A model generated the notes under the pieces. The model was not told the origin of the DNA. It was given only the letters and a program-made list of their open reading frames with translations, and ran no database searches. A stretch of DNA of 47,856 bases, taken from NCBI GenBank assembly GCA_017480115.1, contig JAFVBH010000003.1:1-47856 (forward strand), in the 5' to 3' direction. The first letter of the stretch is position 1, and every line of letters starts with the position of its first letter. Of the stretch, positions 41,105 through 47,856 are shown in pieces. The translations under genes were made by a program, and so were the position numbers. The DNA comes from Clostridia bacterium. GTDB taxonomy: Bacteria > Bacillota > Clostridia > Oscillospirales > Acutalibacteraceae.

Positions 41105-41621
41105 AATAATCACTATTTTCATATTTTATTATCCTAAAGCAATTACTTGTTGCATCATAATGTGAATAACTGTATTTAAAACTATTTGAGTCTTCTATAG
41201 TTAAAACGATTTCATTTTTATAATCTGAATCATTAATTACTATTTCTATCAGCGTATCTGCTGATAAATATCCATTTGTTAAAATTCCGCCATTATTAAA
41301 TACAACTATTTCTTCTTCATAATATACAGAACCCTTGTCATCAATTTTATCACTATTAGGTAAAATTGATGTTGTAACATTAAAAGTCGGCATATTTAAT
41401 TGTTCATTTATTATGATTTGCTTTTCTTGTATGTCAATTTCTTGTTTTTCTATTGATATTGAAATTATGGATATAATAATTCCCATAATAGTTAAAGAAA
41501 TTGTCATAATGGTTTCAAAGTATATTTTATTGTCATTTAACCAATTCTTAACTTTGGATTTATTTTTTGAATTTTTATTATCGTTCTCACTTGCAATTTT
41601 TACTTTTATACTTTTGCTCAA
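41070..41621 (-). CDS. Small membrane-anchored protein, probably 3'-truncated
   Basis: A frame of 183 residues, very AT-rich, unrecognised. Lys/Asn-rich start, one membrane helix (about 36-58), then a short coiled region (IEKQEIDIQEKQ) and a strand-rich domain. Its last about 12 codons run antisense into the relaxase remnant, so the natural C-terminus was probably lost at the same junction (about 41100). The start is TTG at 41621 after AGGGAAGTGG. On the minus strand a TTGACA lies at about 41673-41668. Confidence 0.5.
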   Translation of the reverse strand: MSKSIKVKIASENDNKNSKNKSKVKNWLNDNKIYFETIMTISLTIMGIIISIISISIEKQEIDIQEKQIIINEQLNMPTFNVTTSILPNSDKIDDKGSVYYEEEIVVFNNGGILTNGYLSADTLIEIVINDSDYKNEIVLTIEDSNSFKYSYSHYDATSNCFRIIKYENSDYSTFYRFQSLRN

Positions 41622-41777
41622 AAAACCACTTCCCTTAGCTACATTAATAATAACAGGTTTTCAAATGTCAACCTTAATTGCAAAAATGTACAAAATAACA
41701 ACAAAAAAAGACATAATAAATTGAAAATTAGGGTTGACAAATAAAAATCTCTTATTCTCACATTTTAGAAAACAACA

Positions 41778-41803
41778 AAAATAAAGGCAGAAAAGTCTGC
41801 CTT
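41778..41803 (-). terminator. Second terminator hairpin after tRNA-Leu
   Basis: AAGGCAGA (41784-41791) and TCTGCCTT (41796-41803); on the minus strand TATTTTTG follows. Confidence 0.6.
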
Positions 41804-41834
41804 CACTTCTTACTATTAAAATTTGGATAATCGA

Positions 41835-41891
41835 TAAAAACAGTAAATCCGAACCCGCCTTTTACAAGGACAAGGTTCGGATTATTACTGT
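41835..41891 (-). terminator. Terminator of tRNA-Leu
   Basis: Arms 41840-41855 and 41874-41891 are complementary with a 2-base bulge (ACAGTA-AATCCGAACC). On the minus strand TTTTTATC follows the stem. It begins directly after the encoded CCA. Confidence 0.7.
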
Positions 41892-41892
41892 T

Positions 41893-41976
41893 TGGTGCGA
41901 GAGACGGGACTTGAACCCGTACGGGATTACCACACGCCCCTCAAACGTGCGCGTCTGCCGATTCCGCCACTCTCGC
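41893..41976 (-). tRNA. tRNA-Leu(GAG)
   Basis: A class II tRNA on the minus strand: acceptor GCGAGAG/CTCTCGC, anticodon loop TTGAGGG (GAG, codon CTC) on stem CACGT/GCGTG, long variable arm, T arm with TTCAAGT, discriminator A and encoded CCA (41893-41895). It marks the right edge of the accessory region. Confidence 0.95.
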
Positions 41977-42011
41977 AAATATTTACATTCCGTATACCCG
42001 GAACATTTGAG

Positions 42012-42040
42012 ATTATAGCAAATCAGGCACGTATTGTCAA
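42012..42040 (-). promoter_or_regulatory. tRNA-Leu promoter
   Basis: Minus strand TTGACA (42040-42035), 17 bases, TATAAT (42017-42012): perfect consensus, between the sanA-like stop and the tRNA. Confidence 0.9.
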
Positions 42041-42069
42041 GCGTTTTTCACAGATTTTTATATTTTCTT

Positions 42070-42759
42070 TCAGGCGAACGCCAAAGTATGGGCGTCATCG
42101 GTAACGCTGCCGCTGCCTGCCAAGGAAACTGGAGCGCCCAGATACGTCGGCAGGGGTTTCAGCGCCGCGTAAACAAAATCCTTGCAGCGGGCGGCGATCT
42201 CACGGACATCTCTGCCGATCTGATCGTAATAACGGATCTCCCGCGCCGGACAGCCGTATGCCTCCAAACCAAGCGTGCGGGCGATATACAGCGCGCGGTA
42301 CAGATGATACCGCTGGGTCACGATCAGCACCTTTTTCGCGCCGAAAATCTCCTTCGCGCGGTACATGCTCTCATAAGTGGAAAAGCCCGCGTGATCCATA
42401 AAGACATTGTCCGCCGCCACACCGTTTTTCACCGCGCAGGCCTTCATGACGTTGACCTCGTCGTAATCTGCCCTGCCGTGGTCGCCGCTCATCAGCAGCT
42501 TCGGCGCTGCGTCCAGCGCATATACCTCAACCGCTTTCTCCAGCCGATCAGCCAGCAGCGCGGACGGCGTCACCTCGTCCCGGATCCCGCAACCCAATAC
42601 CAAAATACAGTCCGCGTTCAGTCCTTCCGTTGCCTCCACTGTCAGGATCCGGCTGTCCGTGACGCCGATCATATAGGCGTTGACGCCCGCAATACCGCCG
42701 ATACCCACCAACATACAAACCGCAAGCACGGCGGCGAGTTTTCTCCAATGCTTTCTCAT
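42070..42759 (-). CDS. SanA/YdcF-like DUF218 membrane protein
   Basis: A 229-residue protein with an N-terminal helix (about 8-27) and one DUF218 domain: ADCILVLGCGIRDEVTPSAL, LLMSGDHGRADYDEVNVM, DHAGFSTYESMYRAKEIF and VTQRYHLYRALYIA. SanA-type proteins affect envelope barrier function and vancomycin tolerance in enteric bacteria; the exact reaction is unknown. The start at 42759 follows AGGAGGG. The last residues (GSGSVTDDAHTLAFA) are variable. Confidence 0.87.
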   Translation of the reverse strand: MRKHWRKLAAVLAVCMLVGIGGIAGVNAYMIGVTDSRILTVEATEGLNADCILVLGCGIRDEVTPSALLADRLEKAVEVYALDAAPKLLMSGDHGRADYDEVNVMKACAVKNGVAADNVFMDHAGFSTYESMYRAKEIFGAKKVLIVTQRYHLYRALYIARTLGLEAYGCPAREIRYYDQIGRDVREIAARCKDFVYAALKPLPTYLGAPVSLAGSGSVTDDAHTLAFA

Positions 42760-42837
42760 ACCGATCCCTCCTGTTTGCAGCATAGCATAAAACAAGCGGC
42801 GCGGCAACCGAACGACGATAGGTTTAAGAATTTTTTA

Positions 42838-42876
42838 AGAAATAAAGGAGACTGCGCATCCTGCAACAGCCTCCTT
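42838..42876 (-). terminator. Terminator of hsp20
   Basis: AAGGAGGCTG pairs with CAGTCTCCTT (42876-42867 with 42854-42845), one mismatch, then TATTTCTT on the minus strand. Confidence 0.7.
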
Positions 42877-42886
42877 CCTTCCACGC

Positions 42887-43333
42887 TTATTCGATTGCAA
42901 TATATTTGGTTGTCTGCTCCGGCAACTGCGGTTCGACTTTGGGAATCCTCAGCGTCAGGATACCGTCCTCAAACTTTGCTTTGACGTCTTCGGGCTTTAC
43001 GTCCTCGCCGATATAGAAGCTGCGGCGGCAGCTGCCGCTGTAACGCTCCCGACGGATAAACTTGCCGACCTCGCCTTCTTCCTTTTCATCGGAATTGTGC
43101 GCCGCTGTGATGGTCAGATAGCCGCCGTCCGCCGCGATCTGCACCTCATCCTTTTTATATCCGGGAAGATCTATGCTCAATTGAAAGCCCTGATCGCTTT
43201 CCTTTACATCGGTCTTCATCAGTCCGTTTACGTGTTTGGGCGCAGCAGGCATGTGTCTGCGAAAAAAGTCTGTGTCAAACGCATCATCAAAAAAGGTATC
43301 AAAAAGATTCTCGCCAAAAATACTCGGTAACAT
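42887..43333 (-). CDS. Hsp20/alpha-crystallin small heat-shock protein
   Basis: A 148-residue ATP-independent chaperone that holds unfolding proteins. The N-terminal arm is Phe/Asp-rich (FDTFFDDAFDTDFF). The alpha-crystallin domain (about 38-130) has IDLPGYKKDEVQI and the closing FEDGILTLRIPK. The C-terminal tail lacks a clear I-x-I. GGAGG lies 8 bases upstream of the ATG. A CIRCE-like operator over the promoter implies HrcA control. Confidence 0.93.
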   Translation of the reverse strand: MLPSIFGENLFDTFFDDAFDTDFFRRHMPAAPKHVNGLMKTDVKESDQGFQLSIDLPGYKKDEVQIAADGGYLTITAAHNSDEKEEGEVGKFIRRERYSGSCRRSFYIGEDVKPEDVKAKFEDGILTLRIPKVEPQLPEQTTKYIAIE

Positions 43334-43416
43334 AAATCATTCCTCCTATCTTATATATTACCACGGGGACACTGTTTATACGCTTTGCGGTGTCTCTTGC
43401 TTCTTGGTACATTTTT

Positions 43417-43458
43417 ATTATACTCATATTTCTAGCAGTGTCAATATTTAAGTGCTAA
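43417..43458 (-). promoter_or_regulatory. hsp20 promoter with degenerate CIRCE operator
   Basis: Minus strand TTGACA (43444-43439), 16 bases, TATAAT (43422-43417). Overlapping the -35 is TTAGCACTT-N9-CACTGCTAG (43458-43432). The left arm matches CIRCE (TTAGCACTC) in 8 of 9 bases, the right arm (GAGTGCTAA) in 6 of 9, and the 9-base spacing is exact. Confidence 0.6.
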
Positions 43459-43516
43459 TATTTATATTTTATTAAAATTTAATTCTTGACTTTCCCTGAC
43501 TTTTAAAACAATTCCA

Positions 43517-43556
43517 CAAAAAACCACCGGCAGACTGTCTGGATTGCAGTCTGCCG
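43517..43556 (-). terminator. Terminator of the gltX-tmk operon
   Basis: Perfect 10-bp stem CGGCAGACTG/CAGTCTGCCG (43528-43537 with 43547-43556), then GTGGTTTTTTG on the minus strand, 12 bases past the tmk stop. Confidence 0.82.
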
Positions 43557-43567
43557 ATGTCGTTTTT

Positions 43568-44179
43568 TTACAATATTCTGTTTACAGCGTCCCGCACTGA
43601 TGCCTGAATCGACGCGACCGTACCGGACGCATCGATTTTGGCGATAGGATCTGCCGGCAAAGCGGCAAAAACCGCGTCAAAACGCCGCTTGATTTTTTTG
43701 AGGCTCTCCGCATTCTCAAAAATCTCGATCTCAGTCGCCGCCCTGCCGTGGTGAATACGATCCAGACAGACCTCCACAGGCGCTTCCAAAAAAATACACA
43801 AATCCGGTTTGCGGATATACGGGCAATCCGTATTGATCCGCCGCACCCAGTCAGCGTCCGCATACGCGCCCTGATACGCCATGGAGGAATAATAATACCG
43901 GTCGGAGATCACATTTATTCCCGCGGCGAGCAGCGCGTCGATCTGCTCATTATGGGCGATCCGGTCGGCGGCAAACAGCGCCGCCTGTACGGCGGGCGAG
44001 GCGGGCACTTCCCCGCCCAGTACCCGTCGGAGAAATTCTCCCGTCGGCGCCGTTGTAGGCTCACACTGCACAACGCAGGAATACCCCGCCGCAGCAAGCG
44101 TCTCGCCCAGCAACTTTGCCTGCGTAGACTTGCCGCAGCCGTCAAGCCCCTCGATGACGATCAATTTACCCTTTGCCAT
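43568..44179 (-). CDS. tmk: Thymidylate kinase
   Basis: A 203-residue kinase that makes dTDP from dTMP and ATP. The P-loop is GLDGCGKST (11-19). The DRYYYSSMAYQG motif (about 93-104) and the RIHHGR lid fit, and the length is typical. Its ATG shares one base with the stop of the aldolase gene (TAATG), so the two are translationally coupled. It is the last gene of the operon. Confidence 0.93.
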   Translation of the reverse strand: MAKGKLIVIEGLDGCGKSTQAKLLGETLAAAGYSCVVQCEPTTAPTGEFLRRVLGGEVPASPAVQAALFAADRIAHNEQIDALLAAGINVISDRYYYSSMAYQGAYADADWVRRINTDCPYIRKPDLCIFLEAPVEVCLDRIHHGRAATEIEIFENAESLKKIKRRFDAVFAALPADPIAKIDASGTVASIQASVRDAVNRIL

Positions 44180-45405
44180 TATTTATCTCTGTTTTTGGAA
44201 TACTTGGTCTTATAGACCACACGCATCAGCGCGCTTTCCAGTTTATTGATCGCCTTGGTGCCGGGGAATACGCCGGTAGCGGCTCTCGCCATAATATTCT
44301 TATTCAGCACCATTTCCACTGCTTCAGCGTCATATTTATCGCCCGCAACGCAGAGCGCGCCGTTATCCTTGATCATCACCGCGTTTCTGCCCTTAAGCTT
44401 CTTTGCGATCTGCTTGGAGGATTTGAGGACGGACGTGGGATCAAATGCCGCGGTCTTGAGGGACACACCCACCAGCTGGGCAAAATCGTCCAGATAAGGC
44501 TTGATGACTTTCTTGCAGGCGGACATGGCCTTGATATTCTCATTGTCGCTGTGCAGGATATAATTCACGTCCTCGCGGGCGGTATACACCGCCTTGTGTA
44601 GATCCACGCTGGGGGTATAATCCGTACCGCCGCGCGTGGTCTCCACGGGAGAATCAAGGTTGACGCGAATGATGCTGCCGTCCCTCTTGGACACCAGCAC
44701 CGCGGTGTTGCCCTCACGGCTGGAATCATAATAATCAAATGAGGCAAGCGTATCGTCTTTCTTGCCGTTGTTGTGTCTTGCGAAATAAGCAATCAGATCG
44801 GCATACGTGTCCGCCACCGCGCCGGTCAGCGTAACGAAACGTCTGCGGATAAAGTCCGCGCTGACCTTTTCCAGCTCCTCGGCGACGCGGAATGCGTCTT
44901 CGTAATCAGCGCCCATGCAGACCGCGCCGTGATGCGCCATAATGATCGCCTTGGAAGGCGAACGCTTCAGCGCGTCCCGCACGCCGTTGTTCAGCTTCTT
45001 AGTGCCGGGCAGACCGTAGGCGGCGACGGTAACGCCGGGACCGATAATATCCGCGCCCTGCCGGGACATGGAATTTATATCATACCCTACGGCGCCCACA
45101 ATGCTGGCGTAGGTCTGGTGGGTATGGATCACAAAGTTCATCTCCGGGCGCAGCTGATAGACAGAGGCATGCACTTTCTTTTCGGATGAGGGCTTCACAT
45201 CTCCCGCATAGGAGCAATCCGCGATATTGACCAGCACGATCTCGTCCGGCGTCAGATTTTCATAGGCTCTGCCGCTGGGGGTAATAACAAACTGGGTATC
45301 GCTGACACGGCAGCTGACATTGCCCCATGTACGGGCGATCAAACCGGTTTCCACAAGACGTTTGCCGGCTTCGATGACAAATTTTTTCGCTTCAATAATA
45401 TCCAT
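44179..45405 (-). CDS. Class II aldolase/adducin protein with degenerate second domain
   Basis: 408 residues. Domain 1 (about 1-205) is a complete class II aldolase fold like L-fuculose-phosphate or ribulose-phosphate enzymes: catalytic E75 (SSEKKVH), zinc ligands H94 and H96 (IHTHQTYA) and H158/H159 (AHHGAVC). Domain 2 (about 222-385) repeats the same pattern (VDLHKAVYTAREDVNYILH, MIKDNGALCVAGDKYDA), but the second and third metal ligands are replaced (H285-S-D287; K346-D-N). It would be structural or regulatory. The single-domain enzymes are about 210-230 residues. It sits between glnS and tmk. The substrate is unknown. Confidence 0.85.
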   Translation of the reverse strand: MDIIEAKKFVIEAGKRLVETGLIARTWGNVSCRVSDTQFVITPSGRAYENLTPDEIVLVNIADCSYAGDVKPSSEKKVHASVYQLRPEMNFVIHTHQTYASIVGAVGYDINSMSRQGADIIGPGVTVAAYGLPGTKKLNNGVRDALKRSPSKAIIMAHHGAVCMGADYEDAFRVAEELEKVSADFIRRRFVTLTGAVADTYADLIAYFARHNNGKKDDTLASFDYYDSSREGNTAVLVSKRDGSIIRVNLDSPVETTRGGTDYTPSVDLHKAVYTAREDVNYILHSDNENIKAMSACKKVIKPYLDDFAQLVGVSLKTAAFDPTSVLKSSKQIAKKLKGRNAVMIKDNGALCVAGDKYDAEAVEMVLNKNIMARAATGVFPGTKAINKLESALMRVVYKTKYSKNRDK

Positions 45406-45424
45406 AGTTAACGCTCCTTTTACG

Positions 45425-47077
45425 TTACTTTTTCCAAGAGGAATTCAGTTGTACGGTTCTGTTGAATACGAGCGCGTCGGGCGTGCTGTCCTTATCCACA
45501 CAGAAATAGCCCTGCCGCATGAACTGGAACACATCGCCCGGGTGCGCATCCGTAAAGCTTTCGTCAATACGGCAGTCCGCAAGGACTGTCAGAGATGCGG
45601 GGTTCAGCTTTTCCAGCATATCGTTGCCGGGGTTCTCGTCCGTAAACAGGCGGTCGTACAGATTGACGGTCGCGGTGATGCTGTGATCCGCGCTGACCCA
45701 GTGCAGCGTGCCGCGCACCTTTCTGCCGTCGGGAGATTCGCCGCCGCGGCTCTCGGGATCATAGGTGCAGTGTACGCAGGTCACATTGCCCGCGTCGTCG
45801 GTTTCATAAGAAACGCACTTGACGAAATACGCGCCCTTGAGCCGTACCTCGTTGCCGGGATAGAGACGGAAATATTTTTTAGGCGGATCGATCATAAAGT
45901 CGCCCTTTTCGACGTACAGCTCGCGCGAGAAGGTGACGGCGGAGGTTCCCATTTCCGGGTGATCGGGGTGCTTGGGCGTTTCGATGATCTCCGTCTGCCC
46001 CGCCGGATAGTTGTCGATCACGACCTTCAGCGGCTCCAGCACCGCCATGGCGCGGGGCGCGGAATCGTTCAGCTCGTCGCGCACACACGCCTCCAGCAGG
46101 CCGTAATCCACGATGCTGTACGCCTTGGACACGCCCACCTTATCGATAAAGGTACGTACCGCCTTGGCGGGATACCCGCGGCGGCGCATGCCGCAGAGCG
46201 TGACCATACGCGGGTCATCCCAGCCGCGTACGATGCCTTTTTCCACCAGCTCCAGACATTTGCGCTTGCTGGTGACGCAGGAATTGACGTTCAGGCGCGC
46301 AAACTCGATCTGGCGGGGCGGCGCGGCAAAGCCGATCTGCTCCACGAACCAGTTATACAGCGGTCTGTGATTCTCAAATTCCAGCGAACAGAGAGAATAG
46401 GTCACATTTTCCCGCGCGTCGGACAGCGGATGCGCGAAATCGTACATCGGGTAAACGCACCATTTGTCGCCGGTGCGGTGATGCGACACATGAGAAATGC
46501 GGTACATAACGGGATCGCGCATATTCAGGTTTGGCGACGCCATATCGATCTTGGCGCGCAGCACCTTTGCGCCGTTGGGAAATTCCCCGGCGGTCATGCG
46601 CCGGAACAGGTCGAGGTTTTCCTCCACGCTGCGGTCGCGGTAAGGGCTGTTTTTGCCCGGCTCGGTGAGCGTGCCGCGATATTCACGAATTTCGTCGGCG
46701 GACAGATCGTCCACATACGCCTTGCCCGCCTTGATGAGCGTTAACGCGCAGTCGTAGAGAAAATCAAAATAGTCCGAGGCATAGTAGATATTCTCCCACT
46801 GAAAGCCCAGCCATTTGATGTCCTCCAGAATCGCGTCCACATACTCGGTGTCCTCCTTGACGGGGTTGGTATCGTCAAAACGCAGATTGCAGACGCCGCC
46901 GTATTTTTCCGCGGTGGCGAAGTCGATGCAGATCGCCTTGGCGTGCCCGATATGCAGATAGCCGTTGGGCTCCGGCGGGAACCGGGTCTGCACGCGGGTA
47001 TTGACGCCCGCGGCAAGGTCTTCGTCAATCAAATCATGGATAAAATTTGACGGCATGACGTTGGTATTTTCTTCCAT
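45425..47077 (-). CDS. glnS: Glutamine--tRNA ligase
   Basis: A 550-residue class I synthetase. HIGH box is [12 protein letters not shown] (about 39-50). [10 protein letters not shown] and the KMSKS-like [10 protein letters not shown] are in place, and two beta-barrel anticodon domains fill the C-terminal half. Having GlnRS suggests that this organism charges Gln directly, at least in part. It lies 29 bases after gltX and 19 before the aldolase gene. Confidence 0.95.
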   Translation of the reverse strand: MEENTNVMPSNFIHDLIDEDLAAGVNTRVQTRFPPEPNGYLHIGHAKAICIDFATAEKYGGVCNLRFDDTNPVKEDTEYVDAILEDIKWLGFQWENIYYASDYFDFLYDCALTLIKAGKAYVDDLSADEIREYRGTLTEPGKNSPYRDRSVEENLDLFRRMTAGEFPNGAKVLRAKIDMASPNLNMRDPVMYRISHVSHHRTGDKWCVYPMYDFAHPLSDARENVTYSLCSLEFENHRPLYNWFVEQIGFAAPPRQIEFARLNVNSCVTSKRKCLELVEKGIVRGWDDPRMVTLCGMRRRGYPAKAVRTFIDKVGVSKAYSIVDYGLLEACVRDELNDSAPRAMAVLEPLKVVIDNYPAGQTEIIETPKHPDHPEMGTSAVTFSRELYVEKGDFMIDPPKKYFRLYPGNEVRLKGAYFVKCVSYETDDAGNVTCVHCTYDPESRGGESPDGRKVRGTLHWVSADHSITATVNLYDRLFTDENPGNDMLEKLNPASLTVLADCRIDESFTDAHPGDVFQFMRQGYFCVDKDSTPDALVFNRTVQLNSSWKK

Positions 47078-47106
47078 TTTATCAAACTTCCTTTCTCGGG
47101 GGACGC

Positions 47107-47856
47107 TTATCTTTTCGCGGCGTTCAGACGCGCAAGCACGCGCTCCTTACCGAGGTACTTGAGTACGTAATAGAGATCGGGGGTATTCCGCCTGCCGGTG
47201 ACGGCTATGCGGATCACGGATGAAACGTCGCCCACATGCCCTTTATATGCGGCGGGATTCTTTTTGTATTCCTTTACGTTGGGGGTAAAGCCCAGCGGCT
47301 CGCACAACCCCTTGAGCCGATCGAACCACGCGTCCTTTTCATCGTTTTCGTTATACGCCGCAATATACGCGTCAAGCACGGCGTTCACGTCGGCGTCGGA
47401 CAGATGCTCCGGCATCGCGTCCTCCGCGACGAAAAGGCTGTCATAGAAATAAGACAGATACCCCTTCACCTGGCTCCACGCGGCAATATCCTTGCGCGGC
47501 TTGGGCACGTCGCGATCGATGGAAAGAATATTCTTTGCCAGTTCTTTGTCCGCGTCGATCAGCGCGAACAATTCCGGATCATAGGCGTTTGCCCATGTGT
47601 ACGCCGCGTCAAAAACCGCGTCGGCGGACATGGTCGATATGATATTTTTGCAAATATCCTCAAATTTCGCCGCGTCAAACAACGCGCCGCTGGGACTCAT
47701 CTTCTTGACGTTAAAGGGGAAATCCTCGGCGGGCGCGGTCATGTTCGCCCTGCGCCAGTCCTCAAAATTGGAGTTGGCGAGCGTCATGAGATATTCCACA
47801 ACGCCCTGCGCGGGGTAGCCCTTTTCGATATAATAGCCGACGGCAGCCTCAGGGTC
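47107..47856 (-). CDS. gltX: Glutamate--tRNA ligase, C-terminal part (cut by window end)
   Basis: 249 residues of a class I synthetase, open at the right edge. It starts in [20 protein letters not shown], a GluRS segment found after the KMSKS loop. It continues with [11 protein letters not shown] and the helical anticodon-binding domain, ending [12 protein letters not shown]. The catalytic HIGH part lies outside the window. The adjoining glnS is consistent with GluRS; a discriminating type is likely because GlnRS is present. Confidence 0.88.
   Translation of the reverse strand, partial: DPEAAVGYYIEKGYPAQGVVEYLMTLANSNFEDWRRANMTAPAEDFPFNVKKMSPSGALFDAAKFEDICKNIISTMSADAVFDAAYTWANAYDPELFALIDADKELAKNILSIDRDVPKPRKDIAAWSQVKGYLSYFYDSLFVAEDAMPEHLSDADVNAVLDAYIAAYNENDEKDAWFDRLKGLCEPLGFTPNVKEYKKNPAAYKGHVGDVSSVIRIAVTGRRNTPDLYYVLKYLGKERVLARLNAAKR

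Noticed and set aside
39149..41855. 12-base direct repeat TAAATCCGAACC flanking the mobilizable remnant (39149-39160, 41844-41855)
   Set aside because: Tempting as attachment sites, but one copy is inside recombinase coding sequence and the other in the tRNA terminator. Matches of this length are expected by chance many times in a window this size.
41892..42104. Short plus-strand frame starting MVRETGLEPVRDYH
   Set aside because: It is the translation of tRNA-Leu read backwards, a common false gene.
45320..46744. Long open frame opposite glnS
   Set aside because: Antisense to an unmistakable GlnRS gene.
1..47856. CRISPR array
   Set aside because: No regularly spaced repeats of 24-40 bases and no cas-like genes were seen.

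Overview
The window looks like chromosomal DNA from an anaerobic Gram-positive bacterium of the class Clostridia, most likely a gut Oscillospirales-type organism. The reasons are the gene set (indolepyruvate:ferredoxin oxidoreductase, meso-diaminopimelate dehydrogenase, several GPH sugar symporters, a GlnRS gene beside gltX), strong AGGAGG-type ribosome binding sites, consensus TTGACA/TATAAT promoters and moderately high GC in the core genes. No species can be named from the sequence alone.

Layout. 1-135 is the left end of an IS110-like insertion sequence. 377-5768 (minus) is a four-gene operon: metallophosphoesterase, two GPH transporters and a small membrane-anchored protein. 5970-9590 holds an HtrA protease divergent from an OmpR-type response regulator and histidine kinase, with mirrored direct-repeat operators between them, as in CssRS systems. 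9874-14618 (plus) is an aromatic 2-oxoacid operon: iorA, iorB, paaK-like ligase, ACT-domain protein, HAD phosphatase. 14626-15757 is a small island: a RelE-type toxin-antitoxin pair bracketed by tRNA-Gln-tail repeats, then tRNA-Gln(CTG). 15785-18642 (minus) is an ABC importer with a PF04392-type binding lipoprotein. 18892-22494 (minus) is mgsA-hisS-aspS, and 22644-27929 (minus) is mreB-mreC-mreD-PBP2-minD-like. 28090-34539 carries ddh, a GPH symporter, an intracellular GH28 enzyme, a decayed stretch with fragments of an M32 carboxypeptidase and a GNAT, a cupin and an MFS transporter.

34608 to about 41880 is a visibly AT-richer accessory region. It contains orphan RHS fragments with a toxin tip and an adjacent probable immunity gene, three unrecognised membrane-anchored proteins, and the wreck of a mobilizable element (serine recombinase without its catalytic domain, intact mobC, relaxase cut off just after its HxH motif). 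It ends at tRNA-Leu(GAG). Core genes resume from 41893: tRNA-Leu, a SanA-like DUF218 protein, hsp20 under a CIRCE-like operator, and gltX-glnS-class II aldolase-tmk.

Most of the window is housekeeping. The parts that deserve attention are the control regions (IS110 left end, the htrA/two-component intergenic region, the ABC leader, the GPH operator), the tRNA-tail repeats around the toxin-antitoxin pair, the RHS cassette graveyard, a PBP2 with an altered KTG box, and an aldolase with a second, metal-site-dead domain.
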